Shown here: positions 45,380-54,295 of the stretch, in pieces
Layout of the letters: every line of letters starts with the position of its first letter
Numbering within the stretch: position 1 is the stretch's first letter
Assembly (NCBI GenBank): GCA_014584465.1
Contig: JACTMU010000014.1
Location: 62,001 to 126,000 of the forward strand
DNA: 64,000 nt
Source of the DNA: Pseudomonadota bacterium
GTDB taxonomy: Bacteria > Bdellovibrionota > Bdellovibrionia > Bdellovibrionales > JACTMU01
Direction: 5' to 3'
Position numbers and translations under genes: made by a program
The notes under the pieces: generated by a model
The model's database searches: none
What the model was told of the DNA's origin: nothing
What the model saw: the letters and a program-made list of their open reading frames with translations, nothing else

Positions 45380-45449
45380 AGGGTTGACTCGTTACGAGCT
45401 ATAGATGTAGAGGCCGTATTGGATCGATGAAGAGTGTTGTAGTTGAGAT

Positions 45450-46460
45450 ATGATTCGTTTTTTCTTGAGTAAAGCGTTTTCGCTGATCTCTGTACTGATC
45501 GGCGTAACGCTCATTGCATTCATCATGATACGGCTGATACCGGGCGATCCCGTCCTTATGATGTTGGGGGAGCGTGGAGCTTCTCCTGAGGCCATGGCCG
45601 AGATGAGGGCCAATCTGGGCTTGGATCAACCGGCCTCAATTCAATATATGAATTTTCTTTGGAGGGCGGTCCAGGGCGATCTTGGTCAATCGGTCGTTTC
45701 ACGCAGAGCGGTCTCTGAGGAATTTTTCGATCGCTTTCCAGCAACGTTGGAACTTGGGATGGTGGCTCTGCTCTTTGCACTCTTTGTGGGTGTACCCTTG
45801 GGAATTGTGGCAGCGGTAAAGAGAAATTCATTTTTCGACTACTGCTTCATGGGCACCTCTTTAGTGGGATATTCAATGCCCATTTTTTGGTGGGGCCTCA
45901 TTCTTATTCTTTTTTTCTCAGTGCAACTTGGGTGGACTCCGGTTTCTGGTCGATTGAGCGTCATGTATGAGGTTGACGCCGTCACAGGATTCATGTTGAT
46001 CGATACGCTCTTCAGTGAAGATGGGATTGCGGCCTTTTGGGATGCATTCAAGCATCTCATCCTTCCATCAGTTGCAATGGGGACCATTCCACTTGCGGTT
46101 CTAGCAAGAATGACTCGTTCCAGTTTGTTGGAAGTTTTGGATGAAGATTACATTCGGACGGCGCGAGCCAAAGGGGCCAATTCGTGGAATGTGATCGTGA
46201 TTCATGCACTTCGAAATGCACTTATTCCTGTCATCACGGTTTTTGGGCTTATGGTGGGCTCCATCATCACAGGTGCGATTCTCACCGAGACCATTTTTTC
46301 ATGGCCTGGCATTGGGAAATGGCTCGTGAAGAGCGTTGAGGCTCGTGACTATCCAGTGATTCAAGGTGGAGTCTTTCTTATTGCTTCAGCCGTGGTTCTT
46401 GTGAATCTTTCAGTTGATTTTCTCTATGTGATGATCAATCCAAGAATGAGGACGCGGTGA
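45450..46460 (+). CDS. dppB: Dipeptide ABC transporter permease DppB
   Basis: The 336-aa six-helix permease has IRLIPGDPVLMMLGERGAS, RANLGLDQPASIQY, DRFPATLELGMVAL, TARAKGANSWNVIVIHALRNALIPV and TIFSWPGIGKWLVKSVEARDYP. It pairs with DppC 13 bp downstream. It is the second gene of the operon, 70 bp after dppA. Confidence 0.93.
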   Translation: MIRFFLSKAFSLISVLIGVTLIAFIMIRLIPGDPVLMMLGERGASPEAMAEMRANLGLDQPASIQYMNFLWRAVQGDLGQSVVSRRAVSEEFFDRFPATLELGMVALLFALFVGVPLGIVAAVKRNSFFDYCFMGTSLVGYSMPIFWWGLILILFFSVQLGWTPVSGRLSVMYEVDAVTGFMLIDTLFSEDGIAAFWDAFKHLILPSVAMGTIPLAVLARMTRSSLLEVLDEDYIRTARAKGANSWNVIVIHALRNALIPVITVFGLMVGSIITGAILTETIFSWPGIGKWLVKSVEARDYPVIQGGVFLIASAVVLVNLSVDFLYVMINPRMRTR

Positions 46461-46473
46461 GAGGGTCGAGATT

Positions 46474-47334
46474 ATGAGAGAGATGGTGGCTGAATTTTGG
46501 GGCTCGTTTCGAGAAAATCGTGGTGCGGTGGCGGGCTTTGTGGTCATTGCGATTCTCGTTCTGATCGCGCTTTTGGCTCCGTGGATTGCCCCATATGATC
46601 CATCTCTTGTTCACGAAGATGCGTTTAAGATCCCTCCGATTTGGGAGAGCGGTGGTGATGGACGATTTCTCCTCGGGACGGACGATTTAGGACGAGATCT
46701 CTTAAGTCGGCTTGTCTGGGGTTCAAGGGTTTCTTTGGGGGTAGGATTTTTGGTGGTTCTCATTTCAGCCTCCATTGGAACGGTCCTAGGTCTTCTTGCA
46801 GGATATTGGGGTGGATGGATCGATCTTGTGATTATGAGATTTGTCGATATTTTGATGTCTCTGCCAAGCATTTTGTTGGCCATCGTCGTGGTGGCAGTTT
46901 TAGGTCCAGGTTTGGTCAATGCGATTTGGGCCGTCAGTGTGGTTGCACTTCCTGGCTTCATTCGTCTTGTTCGAGCCTCGGTCGCTGTGGAAAGGGACCG
47001 TCAATATGTGACGGCCTCTCGAAGTTTCGGAGCAAGTCACCTTCGTCAAACGTTTATCAATATTTTGCCAAACTGTCTTGCGCCCCTGATTGTTCAATCC
47101 ACCCTTGGTTTTAGTGACGGAATTCTTAATGCGGCGGCGTTGGGATTTCTTGGATTGGGGGCGCAACCCCCTCAGTCAGAATGGGGGACGATGTTGTCCG
47201 ATGCGCGCTCCTACATAGAGACGCTCCCTTGGTTGGTCACTCTACCGGGAATATGTATATTGGTGGTGGTCTTGGCATTTAATTTATTAGGTGACGGCTT
47301 AAGAGATGCCTTCGACCCTAAATTGAAAAGGTGA
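46474..47334 (+). CDS. dppC: Dipeptide ABC transporter permease DppC
   Basis: The 286-aa permease has an N-terminal helix, LLGTDDLGRDLLSRLVWGSRVSL, FVDILMSLPSILLAIVVVAVLG and the normal family ending FNLLGDGLRDAFDPKLKR. This ending serves as a reference for the altered DppC-like tail at 28.7 kb. The frame starts with ATG after GAGGGTCGAG. It precedes dppD by 6 bp. Confidence 0.93.
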   Translation: MREMVAEFWGSFRENRGAVAGFVVIAILVLIALLAPWIAPYDPSLVHEDAFKIPPIWESGGDGRFLLGTDDLGRDLLSRLVWGSRVSLGVGFLVVLISASIGTVLGLLAGYWGGWIDLVIMRFVDILMSLPSILLAIVVVAVLGPGLVNAIWAVSVVALPGFIRLVRASVAVERDRQYVTASRSFGASHLRQTFINILPNCLAPLIVQSTLGFSDGILNAAALGFLGLGAQPPQSEWGTMLSDARSYIETLPWLVTLPGICILVVVLAFNLLGDGLRDAFDPKLKR

Positions 47335-47340
47335 GTTTCA

Positions 47341-48312
47341 TTGTTAGAGGTAAAAGATCTTACTGTTTCATTTCAAACTCGACGAGGAGTCATTAAGGCT
47401 GTGGATCGCCTCTCCTTTTCGCTGGGGGTTGGGAAAACCCTGGGAGTTGTAGGCGAATCGGGTTCTGGCAAAAGCGTCACGAGTCTCGCCATCTTAGGTC
47501 TCCTTGCAAAGAACGCGGAGATCACATCGGGGGAGGTTTTCTTTTTTGAAGAGGATCTGATGCATACGACGGATCGCCGTCGACAGGAGATTCGTGGTGG
47601 AAAGATTGCAATGATTTTTCAGGATCCTATGACCAGCCTTAACCCCTGTTACACGATTGGCTATCAGATTGAGGAGGCTCTCCGCTTGCACGAAAGATTA
47701 AGTTCCGGAGAGCGGCAGAGTCGAACTGAAGAGCTTTTGACCAAGGTGGGAATTCCTGATGCGAGATTGAGAATGAAGAGCTTTCCCCATCAACTTTCTG
47801 GGGGGATGTCTCAACGAGCCATGATTGCCATGGCCATCGCATGTGGGCCGAAGTTGTTGATTGCAGATGAACCGACCACAGCACTGGATGTCACCATTCA
47901 GGCCCAGATTCTCTCTCTCCTGCGTGAGTTAAAGAATGAGCGCGAGATGTCGATGATTTTGATCACTCATGACATTGGAGTGGTGGCCGAAAATGCCGAT
48001 CAAATCATCGTCATGTATGCTGGACAGGCTGTGGAGATGGGCGATCGAGAAAAGATCATTGAAGATCCCCAACACCCCTACACACAAGCCCTTCTGGAAT
48101 CTTTACCTGGGAAAGCCAATGCCTTCCGAGAGCCGCTTCCATCGCTTCCCGGGATGGTTCCTGACCTCGCCAAACGTCCCTCAGGGTGTCAGTTTCATCC
48201 GCGATGCAAATTTACCTTTGAAAAGTGCCGTGCTGAAGAGCCCCCCGACTTTTTCGTGAACGGAACAAGAGTCAAGTGTTGGAAGAAAAGTCCCATTCGG
48301 GAAACGATTTAA
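47341..48312 (+). CDS. dppD: Dipeptide ABC transporter ATP-binding protein DppD
   Basis: The 323-aa ATPase has Walker A GESGSGKSVTS, signature LSGGMSQRAMIAMAIA, Walker B LLIADEPTTALDVT and the oligopeptide-type C-terminal domain with CQFHPRCKFTFEKC. The start is TTG with AAGGTGAG six bases upstream. A second ATPase (DppF) would normally follow, but the next gene is tatA on the other strand. The transporter may use DppD twice or a DppF encoded elsewhere. Confidence 0.92.
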   Translation: MLEVKDLTVSFQTRRGVIKAVDRLSFSLGVGKTLGVVGESGSGKSVTSLAILGLLAKNAEITSGEVFFFEEDLMHTTDRRRQEIRGGKIAMIFQDPMTSLNPCYTIGYQIEEALRLHERLSSGERQSRTEELLTKVGIPDARLRMKSFPHQLSGGMSQRAMIAMAIACGPKLLIADEPTTALDVTIQAQILSLLRELKNEREMSMILITHDIGVVAENADQIIVMYAGQAVEMGDREKIIEDPQHPYTQALLESLPGKANAFREPLPSLPGMVPDLAKRPSGCQFHPRCKFTFEKCRAEEPPDFFVNGTRVKCWKKSPIRETI

Positions 48313-48340
48313 TTTCAGAGGAAATTTTGATGGATAAGGT

Positions 48341-48589
48341 CTAACCTTCAGTTTGTTCACTCTTTGAGCGAGCTGCGGTGGATGCGGTCTTTTCAGCACC
48401 CGATGGGCTTCCATGAAGCTGTTCTTTCCGGGCAGATTCGGTAACATCAATTTCATCCTCACTCAGGCCTTTCTTAAATCCACGAATGGCCTGGCCAATG
48501 GATTTTCCAAGCCCCGGAATTCGACTTGGTCCAAAGAAGATCAAAACAATTGCCACAATCAACAGAATTTGCCAAGGACCTACACTCAT
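48341..48589 (-). CDS. tatA: Twin-arginine translocase subunit TatA
   Basis: The 82-aa protein has a short periplasmic end, one membrane helix (WQILLIVAIVLIFFGPSRIPGLG) with the FGP hinge, an amphipathic helix (IGQAIRGFKKGLSEDE) and a polar tail. It forms the pore for folded Tat substrates. tatB and tatC are not adjacent. It converges on dppD with a 28-bp gap. Confidence 0.94.
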   Translation of the reverse strand: MSVGPWQILLIVAIVLIFFGPSRIPGLGKSIGQAIRGFKKGLSEDEIDVTESARKEQLHGSPSGAEKTASTAARSKSEQTEG

Positions 48590-48797
48590 AGCAAAACCCT
48601 CTGGTTAAAACCAATAAAAGGTCAATAATGGTTTAATATACCACAAATTGTTTTAAAAAAAAATAGTGGGTCGAACGATATGGCGAAATGATCTCTCCTG
48701 CGCTATATGGCGCCTACGTTTGATCTGAGCTCTGGTGTCTCAACTTTAGACACCTCCACCACCATTTGATTTCGGCTGACTGAGAGAGGAGCGAGCG

Positions 48798-49745
48798 TTA
48801 CTTCTTATCCGGTTTTTCGGTCGGACAAACCCATGGGATCAGCGCCGGGTTCCCCTTGATCGTGTAGCCCTCCTCTGTGGCCAAAAGTGCTATCTGGTGC
48901 TTCTCCTTTTTTTCATCTCGTCTGCATGAGATCACAAATGTGCCGATGGGGCGTGTACAGGGTTCCACGCTGAACTTAATCGGACTCGTAGGAGTGGCAT
49001 CACATTTGATGGTGGATACACGAGTTTCCTCTTTCCCTTTAACGCGCTTCTTCTGAATGTCATTGCGGTGCAAGCTCATCGGCTGATCGCCGTCAGTTTC
49101 AAAGAGGGGGAAAGAGGCAAGAGGATCGCCAACCGGGATCACAAAATAGCCAAGAATTTTAGACTCCCAACCTGCCCGGGCTCCCAGAATGTATCCTTCC
49201 CCGTGAACATCATAATCGAGAAAGAAGCGCTCCTCTGTCTCTCCTAAAGAACCTGGATCATTTTGATGAGTGATCTTGAAATTGGAACGAACATCCGTCC
49301 ATTCCGTTCTCTTTCTATGATTTGGATGTTTGAACTTCTCATCTGATCCGGTGATCTCTCCACTGCTGAAGTAGATCTTTGGGGAGTTTCCGACAGCCTT
49401 AGTCATAGAAAAAGTTTTTACAGTATTAAGAAATCCCTTGAGAAGAGGGCATTTTTTGAATCGCACCTTGTACTCAAGTTCGTTGGATCTCTCCGAACTT
49501 GAGATCACATTAAAACATCCAAACTCTTTTTGATGTTGGATCAGAAAAGCCAAATGAAACTGATCAGCCATATCTGCAAGCTCATAGAGCAGATTGACGG
49601 AGGCGGCTTCTGCCTGTTCCTGAATCGGTTTTTGTTGGCCCCGATCACGACCCTTCAAACCGGGCTGCACCTTTGCTTTTTTAGGGTCCTTCAAGCAACC
49701 CGCCATCATAAGAAGGAGGCAAAGTAAGATGGTTAAGTTTCTCAT
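48798..49745 (-). CDS. Lipoprotein of unknown function
   Basis: The 315-aa product starts at the ATG with GGGGAG upstream. The type II signal is MRNLTILLCLLLMMAGC with lipobox AGC. A basic/glutamine-rich linker follows, then a beta-rich body with several cysteines (FGCFNVI, KKCPLLK, STIKCDA, EPCTRPIG, ISCRRD). It ends TIKGNPALIPWVCP, similar to the C-terminus of the exported hydrolase at 10.4 kb. The family is not recognised. Confidence 0.65.
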   Translation of the reverse strand: MRNLTILLCLLLMMAGCLKDPKKAKVQPGLKGRDRGQQKPIQEQAEAASVNLLYELADMADQFHLAFLIQHQKEFGCFNVISSSERSNELEYKVRFKKCPLLKGFLNTVKTFSMTKAVGNSPKIYFSSGEITGSDEKFKHPNHRKRTEWTDVRSNFKITHQNDPGSLGETEERFFLDYDVHGEGYILGARAGWESKILGYFVIPVGDPLASFPLFETDGDQPMSLHRNDIQKKRVKGKEETRVSTIKCDATPTSPIKFSVEPCTRPIGTFVISCRRDEKKEKHQIALLATEEGYTIKGNPALIPWVCPTEKPDKK

Positions 49746-49813
49746 GATCACATCTCCCCATTTTAGGGTGAGACTAACATGGGGGTTCATTTCTGTCACG
49801 CTGTTTCATTAGC

Positions 49814-51070
49814 CTAATCTTGTGGGGAATCGTTCTTATTGAAGTTTCGTGACCGTGGTCGTCGTCGGCGCGGACTGCGAACTCGTTGAGTGGGCTCTGA
49901 TGGTGTAAGAAGTGTACGTTGTTCAATCCAAAAAAAGAGTTGAGATGGAGAGAGGGAATAGTCGGCTTGACTCATCATCAGCGCCAGTGGGAATGCAGGA
50001 TGGTTTATGATCGTCATTCGTCTTCGTTCGCCTCGTCTACGAAAATCTTCCACTTTGCGAATGGAACTTTGGAGTTGCAATGCTTGGGCAAAGATCTGCT
50101 GTTCATACTTGAAGAGGCCAAGTTCGTCTCGCATAAGAGACTTAAGTTCAGAGTCGTCCAATATTTCCATGGCCCTGAGAGGGGTTTCAATCGAGGGGAC
50201 TTTGAGCGTGCGAAAATAGCAAAACACCAGATATCCAAAAAGATAGATGGGATCTGCCGGGTCAGATACATGCTGGTGAATTCGGTGAAAATAGGAGTCA
50301 AACTCCTTGATCTGTTGAGGATCAAGGTAGACCTTGTTTAGCGTCGGGCAAATCTCAGCCCAAACTCCAAAATCAGAGGCTTCATGAAATGCCATTACGG
50401 GATCTTTGAGTCGAAGCAACTTTAGAAATTCTTCACGTCGTCTGGGAAGGACTGATCGGGCCAGATCCTTAGAGTGTGTCAAGCATGCACGCCTCAACTC
50501 AGGTTCCAGCGTAAAACCAAGTTTGTGTGCTAGACGAAGTCCTCTTAAGATTCGAATCGGATCTTCCGTGAGTCGTTCGTTGGGATCTCCGATCATTCGA
50601 ATGACTCCCTCACGAATGTCTTTGAGGCCATTGCAAAAATCGATGATCTTATCTTCGATGGGATCATAAAAGAGGGAGTTGAGGGTAAAGTCCCTTCGAG
50701 AGGCGTCCTCTTCAGGAGTTCCAAAGAGATTGTCTGGACCAACCTCTTGGGCGTCAGGATCCTCATCTGGCCCAACATTTCTTCGAAAAGTTGCAACCTC
50801 GTATTGATGCTCTCCTCTTTTTACCAAAACAAGACGAAACCTTCGTCCAATCACAAAAGAACGAGGAATCAACCTCTGCACCTGCTTTGGTTTGGCATCG
50901 GTTGCAATGTCAAAATCCTTAGGGATTATGCCAAGGAGCAGATCTCTAACGCAACCACCAACCAAGTAGGCCACAAAACCATTTTTCTTAAGGGTTTCAA
51001 CTATTTCCAACGCAAATGAATCGATCCAGTGGGACTTTAACTCAGGTGTCGGAAGGGGAGATACAGACAT
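49814..51070 (-). CDS. pcnB: Poly(A) polymerase / CCA-adding-type nucleotidyltransferase
   Basis: The 418-aa class II nucleotidyltransferase has YLVGGCVRDLLLGIIPKDFDIATDA (GG...DxD catalytic motif), RDFTLNSLFYDP, IRMIGDPNERLTEDPIRILRGLRLA and a basic C-terminal tail (RVRSPRRRRPRSRNFN). This matches bacterial PAP I, which adds poly(A) to RNA 3' ends. I chose the ATG at 51070; the frame extends to 51208 only because it reads through a family B repeat. No clear Shine-Dalgarno is seen. Confidence 0.9.
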   Translation of the reverse strand: MSVSPLPTPELKSHWIDSFALEIVETLKKNGFVAYLVGGCVRDLLLGIIPKDFDIATDAKPKQVQRLIPRSFVIGRRFRLVLVKRGEHQYEVATFRRNVGPDEDPDAQEVGPDNLFGTPEEDASRRDFTLNSLFYDPIEDKIIDFCNGLKDIREGVIRMIGDPNERLTEDPIRILRGLRLAHKLGFTLEPELRRACLTHSKDLARSVLPRRREEFLKLLRLKDPVMAFHEASDFGVWAEICPTLNKVYLDPQQIKEFDSYFHRIHQHVSDPADPIYLFGYLVFCYFRTLKVPSIETPLRAMEILDDSELKSLMRDELGLFKYEQQIFAQALQLQSSIRKVEDFRRRGERRRMTIINHPAFPLALMMSQADYSLSPSQLFFWIEQRTLLTPSEPTQRVRSPRRRRPRSRNFNKNDSPQD

Positions 51071-51126
51071 ATAGAATGGATAGTGAACTAGACTCTCGCT
51101 CCGAGTCAAGAAAGAACCACGTTTGA

Positions 51127-51269
51127 AACCCGGATCTGAAATTAGAAATGGGCTAAAAACCATGAAAGCCGCCACCAGAGCAGAAGTGCTCGAAAAAATA
51201 GACCTCACCGTATCACTGGGGATAACCTTTGATGATTTTTATCTCCATTTCTAATTTCAGATCCGGGTT
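51127..51269. repeat. Repeat family B, complete copy with 25-bp inverted ends
   Basis: The 143-bp element has perfect 25-bp inverted ends starting AACCCGGATCTGAAATTAG (51127-51151 and 51245-51269). The interior contains GCCGCCACCAGAGCAGAAG and ACCGTATCACTGGGGAT, shared with the 28.7 and 62.6 kb copies. A degenerate relative follows at about 51303-51360. The element lies between divergent pcnB and the subtilase and creates spurious N-terminal extensions for both. Confidence 0.85.
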
Positions 51270-51429
51270 GAAAGAGACGGCCATGGCGTTGCAGTAACTT
51301 GTAACCCGGTTCAGGTGGCGACCTTCATGGTTTTTAGCCCATTCCTAATTTCAGATCCCAGTGGCAAATTCCAGGACTCACATCCAAAGCCGATTTTGCC
51401 GATTCTTTTAGAGTGGTGGGAGAGTGCAC

Positions 51430-52977
51430 ATGAGACAAAAAGATTCATCGTGTCATATATCTTTAAGTTGGATGATCTCCGTGAGTGTGTCGTACCTGCA
51501 CATTCTGCCGCCAACACAACTTCCTCTTCTCTTGGTAGGGCTGTTGTTTTCCTATCTCATCTCAACGGGTCGAGCATCTGCAGTCAGCGACTTTTCGGAG
51601 TCCCATCTTCAATCCCCCTTTGCGATTCAAAAGGTGATCTTGGATGAGACAGAAGGTCAAAATAGGATTGACGAGCTGTTTGTACCTCAAGCAGTTCAGA
51701 ACTTAGACCTTCTTTCTCTTACGATTAAAGATCGTCCCCGGTTGAAGTCCCTTAAGGGTGTTCGAGTTGTGATCACCGTGGACCAGAGCTGCATCCATCA
51801 GCGTGGCTTTCGCCTTACTCAACACTTTCCCCTTTTCGAGCATCCCCGATTGTCCTCTCGATATCGGGCCTATTCATTCGTATTGCGAGAGAGTCTTACT
51901 CTTGGTGCACTTGAGGCCTTGGCCGATTCTGAACCATGTCTCATCGGCATTTCAAGTCCTCGAACCTACACGATCTCAAGGCAGTTCAATGATCCATGGT
52001 TGAGCTTTGAAAAACATTTGACCACGATCTCCTTCTCTAAGGGTCAAGATCTCTTCAACAGTCCATCTCATGGTATAATTGAAGATGTTGTTGTGGGAGT
52101 GATTGACACGGGGATCGATTATCTTCATGAAGATCTTGTGGAGGTCATGTGGAGCGACTCTTCTGGGAATCATGGCTACAATTTTGTCTCTAGCAGCAGC
52201 GATCCTAGGGATGATCAAGGTCACGGGACCCACGTTGCTGGATTGATCGGGGCCAAAGGTGACAACTCGGTTGGAGTCGCAGGAGTGATGCCAACTCACC
52301 TAAAGATCGTCGCATTGAAGGCTTTAGATCAAGATGGATCAGGTGATGTCGTCGATATTGTGAACGCCATCTATTACGCTGCCGACTCGAGCAACACAGA
52401 GGGGACCAAGATTGAGGTCATCAACATGAGCCTCGGTGTTGCAGGAACCGATGTTGCGATCCAAAATGGTCTTGTTGAAGCCATCACTCAAGGCGTAACG
52501 GTCATTGTTGCAGCAGGAAATGATGGAGCTGAGTTGACTCAAAGCAATTTTGTGAGTCCAGCCTCCTACGGGGCCCTGTATGCGGGTGTCGTGACCGTTG
52601 GGTCGGTCGATGCCAAGACCAATTCTGCCAGCAGCTTTTCCAATTGGAGTACAACTTTTGTAGAATTGGCATCACCCGGCTCGGAGTCTTCTGATGGAGG
52701 AGTGCTCTCGACCTATCCGGACGACCAATATGCCTACTTTCAGGGAACTTCGATGGCATCTCCGATTGTGGCAGGCGCTGCTGCACTTTTGATTGGAATG
52801 AGTAAGACAGCAGGACTCTCAATAACACCAAGTACCGTTGAGTTGACACTTGCCACATCCGCGCAGACGGTCTCCTCTCTCCAGAGTCGATTTCGAGGGG
52901 GAGCTCTATTGAACATTCACAACATGTCGCAAGTCTTTCGTGAGATCTTGATCGATTCAGATGGAGGTCTTCCGTGA
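51430..52977 (+). CDS. Exported subtilase (S8 serine protease)
   Basis: The 515-aa product starts at the ATG with GGGAG seven bases upstream (a GTG lies two codons earlier). A hydrophobic export segment (LPLLLVGLLFSYLISTGRASA) precedes a ~150-residue prodomain. The catalytic domain has Asp226 (VGVIDTGID), His265 (GHGTHVAG), the oxyanion Asn364 (VAAGND) and Ser441 (GTSMASPIVAG). It is probably secreted to the periplasm or outside. Its stop overlaps the GTG of the next lipoprotein gene, so the two are coupled. Confidence 0.93.
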   Translation: MRQKDSSCHISLSWMISVSVSYLHILPPTQLPLLLVGLLFSYLISTGRASAVSDFSESHLQSPFAIQKVILDETEGQNRIDELFVPQAVQNLDLLSLTIKDRPRLKSLKGVRVVITVDQSCIHQRGFRLTQHFPLFEHPRLSSRYRAYSFVLRESLTLGALEALADSEPCLIGISSPRTYTISRQFNDPWLSFEKHLTTISFSKGQDLFNSPSHGIIEDVVVGVIDTGIDYLHEDLVEVMWSDSSGNHGYNFVSSSSDPRDDQGHGTHVAGLIGAKGDNSVGVAGVMPTHLKIVALKALDQDGSGDVVDIVNAIYYAADSSNTEGTKIEVINMSLGVAGTDVAIQNGLVEAITQGVTVIVAAGNDGAELTQSNFVSPASYGALYAGVVTVGSVDAKTNSASSFSNWSTTFVELASPGSESSDGGVLSTYPDDQYAYFQGTSMASPIVAGAAALLIGMSKTAGLSITPSTVELTLATSAQTVSSLQSRFRGGALLNIHNMSQVFREILIDSDGGLP

Positions 52978-54146
52978 AAGGGGGGAGATCACAGCCTTTC
53001 CTGCTTGTTCTATTGTGGATTATGGCTCTTGGTTGTACCAAGTCCGATTTTAAGGTCACTGAACCATCCTTAGGTGATGGTGGTGGAGGCGACCCATCTG
53101 AGTCGGACCTCGGAGTCCTCGACACAAATTGTATGAGTTCCAGTGCATATGATGGATGTCTTTTTTCAAAGAATCCCGTGGCTCAACTTGCAAAGGCATT
53201 GAGTGAGCCTCTTCACAAGGATTTCAATCTAAGCACCATGCAGATCTATGGGGTTCGACTTAAGAATTTGGATACGAGCGGGGGACTTTCTAACGCCTCC
53301 TTTGTCATTGTTCCAGCCACGGGATCGCCTGTGGTGGTGTCATCCTTATCCAAGTACAGCTTTAAAGATCATCCCGCATTACTTTCACAAATTTCAGCCT
53401 ACTTTTGGATGGAAGCATCACTTCGGCTGATGGAAAAGAAGATGGGGAGTCTCTATGCTAAGGAGAAATTGATCAAAGTTCATACGCGCGAGACCCTTGC
53501 GGGATGGTCTTCAACTCGAAATGAGATTGACCTTGCAACGAACGATTTAGGTAACGATATGGCCCTAGATGGTGGGATCATTGCTCACTTCGTAGGCCAT
53601 GCAAATCTCTCTTATGCAACTGAAAAGGCCATCTATGATCTCTCTTCAGATACAAATCATGTGGATTGTGTGGATGGTGTACTGCCTCTCAAGAAGGGTT
53701 GCTGCAAAGACAAAAATGGATGTTCAAAGGCCTTGGCTCTAGGAGTTGCGGACTATCAGATGACCATGGTCTTTCCTAATTCTCCGACTCTAGGAGAAAC
53801 TTGGGTGAATAAGACGAAGGGAGTTACAACTTGTGGACTCTCTCGTCATCTCGATGATTTGAGTTCGTTTACAGCAAGTCAGGTCTATCTTGCTTGTGAA
53901 AGCGAGGGTAAGTCGGGGTTTGCTCCAATGATGGGCTCTCTCTATGCTTCGATCTGGTGGGAAGTTCAAAAAATGGTGACCGATCCTTCACCACTTTATC
54001 AACTCTTTTCTGCTCACCTCGCCTATTTTAAGGGGAGCGACACCTTTCTTGATGCACTTGACCACATTACCGCTGCCGACTCTGCGCTCTTTGGGGGGCA
54101 ATATGCACCCTTTTTTGTAGAAGAGTACACGCGCCGAGGATTGTAA
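52974..54146 (+). CDS. Lipoprotein resembling a zinc metallopeptidase with lost catalytic glutamates
   Basis: The 390-aa product starts with GTG overlapping the subtilase stop (GTGA). The lipobox is MALGC (Cys21), followed by a Gly/Asp-rich linker. Residues 204-210 read AHFVGHA where gluzincins have HExxH, and about 50 residues later ALGVADYQ stands where they have EGxADY. Both glutamates needed for catalysis and zinc binding are absent, so a pseudoenzyme is likely. Many cysteines are present. It may bind or chaperone the coupled subtilase. The stop codon is the TAA of a TAACCCGGATC repeat B end. Confidence 0.65.
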   Translation: MKGGRSQPFLLVLLWIMALGCTKSDFKVTEPSLGDGGGGDPSESDLGVLDTNCMSSSAYDGCLFSKNPVAQLAKALSEPLHKDFNLSTMQIYGVRLKNLDTSGGLSNASFVIVPATGSPVVVSSLSKYSFKDHPALLSQISAYFWMEASLRLMEKKMGSLYAKEKLIKVHTRETLAGWSSTRNEIDLATNDLGNDMALDGGIIAHFVGHANLSYATEKAIYDLSSDTNHVDCVDGVLPLKKGCCKDKNGCSKALALGVADYQMTMVFPNSPTLGETWVNKTKGVTTCGLSRHLDDLSSFTASQVYLACESEGKSGFAPMMGSLYASIWWEVQKMVTDPSPLYQLFSAHLAYFKGSDTFLDALDHITAADSALFGGQYAPFFVEEYTRRGL

Positions 54147-54225
54147 CCCGGATCCTTGTCGCAACATTTCCTAGGCGAGACTATTTGATGGTCGAAAGTT
54201 TCAAACTGCAGTAGCCTCATGGTTA

Positions 54226-54272
54226 GGGGCTGATCGGCCATTCCATTTTTACTGATTTCGATCGGCTCCTAC
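54226..54272. repeat. Repeat family A, left-end fragment
   Basis: AGGGGCTGATCGGCCATTCC followed by ATTTTTACTGATTTCGAT matches the first ~45 bp of the 10.1 kb copy with several changes. No right end is present. It lies just upstream of the CbiX-like gene. Confidence 0.6.
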
Positions 54273-54295
54273 TTAATCTGAAAAGGAGAGATAAA

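Noticed and set aside
51071-51208. N-terminal extension of PcnB (begins MRSIFSSTSALVAAF)
   Set aside because: It is translated from the family B repeat and an unconserved linker; the same peptide MVFSPFLISDP appears in another frame at 51.3 kb, so it is a by-product of the repeat.
51315-51647. 110-codon plus-strand frame before the subtilase
   Set aside because: It starts in a degenerate family B copy and overlaps the subtilase in another frame; no domain is recognisable.
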